Shown one piece after another: positions 5,326 to 6,507 of a DNA stretch of 6,507 nucleotides; position 1 is the stretch's first letter, and the number at the start of each line of letters is the position of its first letter. The notes under the pieces were generated by a model, which did no database searches, was not told the DNA's origin, and saw only the letters and a list, made by a program, of their open reading frames with translations. This stretch comes from an uncultured Alistipes sp. (GTDB lineage: Bacteria; Bacteroidota; Bacteroidia; Bacteroidales; Rikenellaceae): positions 1 to 6,507 of the forward strand of contig CAMWYI010000099.1 in assembly GCA_947178455.1 (NCBI GenBank), given 5' to 3'. A program made the translations under genes and the position numbers.

Positions 5326-6507
5326 ATGAATATCTCGTATAACTGGCTCAAACGTTACATCGACCTCGACATACCGGCCGAAGAGGTCGCCGGTATTCTG
5401 ACCGACATCGGTCTGGAAGTCGAGGGATTTTCTAAAATAGAGACGATAAAAGGCGGTTTGCAGGGCGTGGTCGTCGGCGAGGTGAAGACCTGCGTCGAGC
5501 ACCCCGATTCCGACCACCTGCACGTTACGACGGTCGATGTCGGTGCCGGCGAACCGTTGCAAATCGTCTGCGGGGCTCCGAATTGCCGAGCCGGACTGAA
5601 AGTGCTTTGTGCGACGGTAGGTGCCGTGCTCTACCCCAATGGCGGCGACGAGGAGTTCAAAATCAAACGGAGCAAAATTCGCGGCGTGGAATCGCTCGGC
5701 ATGCTCTGTGCCGAAGACGAACTGGGCATCGGAACCGTTCACGACGGAATTATGGAACTTCCGGCCGATGCTCCCGTAGGGATGCCGGCCAAAGAGTATT
5801 TGCATGTCGAGGACGATTACCTGATTGCTATCGGTCTGACACCCAATCGTGTGGATGCTGCTTCGCATATCGGTGTCGCGCGCGACTTGGCGGCTTATTT
5901 CCGCAGTCGCGGCAAAGATGTACGGGTGCAGTGGCCCGATGTTTCGGCCTTTGCGGTCGACAATCATGCGTTGGCGATGAAAATTCGGGTCGAAAACAGC
6001 GAGGCGGCTCCCCGTTATGCCGGTGTGAGCGTCACGGGCTGTAAAATCGGCCCCTCGCCCGAATGGATGCAGAATTGTCTGCGCGCAGCGGGAATCAACC
6101 CGAAAAACAATCTGGTCGATATTACGAATTTCGTGCTGTTCGAGCTCGGACAACCGTTGCACGCTTTCGATGCCTCGAAAATCGAGGGCCGCGAAATCGT
6201 CGTGCGTACCTGCGCCGACGGAACGCCTTTCGTGACGCTGGACGGCGTGGAACGGAAACTGACCGCCCGCGATTTGATGATTTGTTCGGCCGAGCGTCCG
6301 ATGGCCATCGCCGGTGTTTTCGGAGGGTTGGATTCGGGCATCAGCGATACGACGACCGATGTATTCATCGAGAGCGCCTATTTCAATCCCGTGTGGGTGC
6401 GCAAGACGGCCAAACGGTTCGGCTTGAACACCGACGCTTCGTTCCGTTACGAGCGCGGCATCGACCCCAATTTGCAGGTTTACGCTGCCAAACGGGCCGC
6501 TTTGTTG
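5326..6507 (+). CDS. pheT: Phenylalanyl-tRNA synthetase beta subunit, N-terminal half (3' end outside window)
   Basis: PheT pairs with PheS in an alpha2-beta2 enzyme that charges tRNA-Phe with phenylalanine in the cytoplasm. The 394 codons present are about half of the usual ~800-residue subunit, and the frame is open at the window end. Seen in order: the N-terminal MNISYNWLKRYIDLDIPAEE with GLEVEG (1-34); the EMAP/OB-fold tRNA-binding domain (about 42-155), including CEHPDSDHLHVTTVDVG (57-73), QIVCGAPN (79-86) and KIRGVESLGMLCAEDELGI (117-135); the linker TPNRVD (172-177); and the B3/B4 domain (about 215-394) with RYAGV, NNLVDITNFVLFELGQPLHAF (261-281), MAIAGVFGG (326-334) and KRFGLNTDASFRYERGIDP (363-381). 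In this family B3/B4 carries the editing site that removes mischarged tyrosine. The start is set by the family N-terminus. pheS is not adjacent on the upstream side. Confidence 0.99.
   Translation, partial: MNISYNWLKRYIDLDIPAEEVAGILTDIGLEVEGFSKIETIKGGLQGVVVGEVKTCVEHPDSDHLHVTTVDVGAGEPLQIVCGAPNCRAGLKVLCATVGAVLYPNGGDEEFKIKRSKIRGVESLGMLCAEDELGIGTVHDGIMELPADAPVGMPAKEYLHVEDDYLIAIGLTPNRVDAASHIGVARDLAAYFRSRGKDVRVQWPDVSAFAVDNHALAMKIRVENSEAAPRYAGVSVTGCKIGPSPEWMQNCLRAAGINPKNNLVDITNFVLFELGQPLHAFDASKIEGREIVVRTCADGTPFVTLDGVERKLTARDLMICSAERPMAIAGVFGGLDSGISDTTTDVFIESAYFNPVWVRKTAKRFGLNTDASFRYERGIDPNLQVYAAKRAALL

Noticed and set aside
1..6507. CRISPR array, insertion sequence, toxin-antitoxin or phage cassette
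   Set aside because: No regularly spaced repeats, terminal inverted repeats with a transposase, or paired toxin-antitoxin frames were found. The holin-like protein has no lysis or structural phage gene next to it.

Overview
The window looks like chromosomal DNA of a Bacteroidota (Bacteroidales) bacterium, possibly Alistipes/Rikenellaceae-like; the genus is inferred from general resemblance only. The evidence is: (1) copies of the Bacteroidota -7 promoter box TAnnTTTG in front of at least five genes, three of them with a -33 TTG 19-21 nt upstream; (2) no Shine-Dalgarno sequence before any start codon; (3) the start of the window carries the tail of a protein resembling Bacteroidales outer-membrane beta-barrels. 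Most of the window is about 55 % GC in the stretches I counted. The exception is an AT-rich block at about 231-950, where the one gene counted is about 33 % GC.

Layout. 3-230 (+) is the C-terminus of a probable outer-membrane protein. 290-751 (+) is a small AT-rich lipoprotein of unknown function. A 14-bp hairpin at 904-936 separates it from a convergent SLOG/DUF1273-type nucleotide-binding protein (941-1447, -). A two-gene unit of small membrane proteins runs divergently: a YtxH-domain protein with an unusual Cys/His tail (1521-1730, +) and a two-helix membrane protein (1752-2111, +). Both end at a strong bidirectional terminator (2139-2171), which also serves a tRNA-Gly(CCC) gene arriving from the other side (2196-2268, -). 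Next is full-length lepA (elongation factor 4; 2364-4154, -). A compact divergent promoter region drives lepA leftward and a ten-helix EamA/DMT-family transporter rightward (4315-5229, +). The window ends inside pheT, the beta subunit of phenylalanyl-tRNA synthetase (from 5326, +), which has its own promoter in the 96-bp gap.

The core content concerns translation: lepA acts on ribosomes, tRNA-Gly(CCC) reads GGG codons, and pheT charges tRNA-Phe. These genes each have separate promoters and do not form one operon. I see no mobile-element gene, CRISPR array or defence cassette. The points most worth a second look are the CxCx2HxHCxC tail of the YtxH protein, the AT-rich lipoprotein island with a 9-bp direct repeat at its edges, an inverted repeat over the pheT -33 box, and the near-leaderless SLOG gene. 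There is no gene-free stretch above 300 bases.
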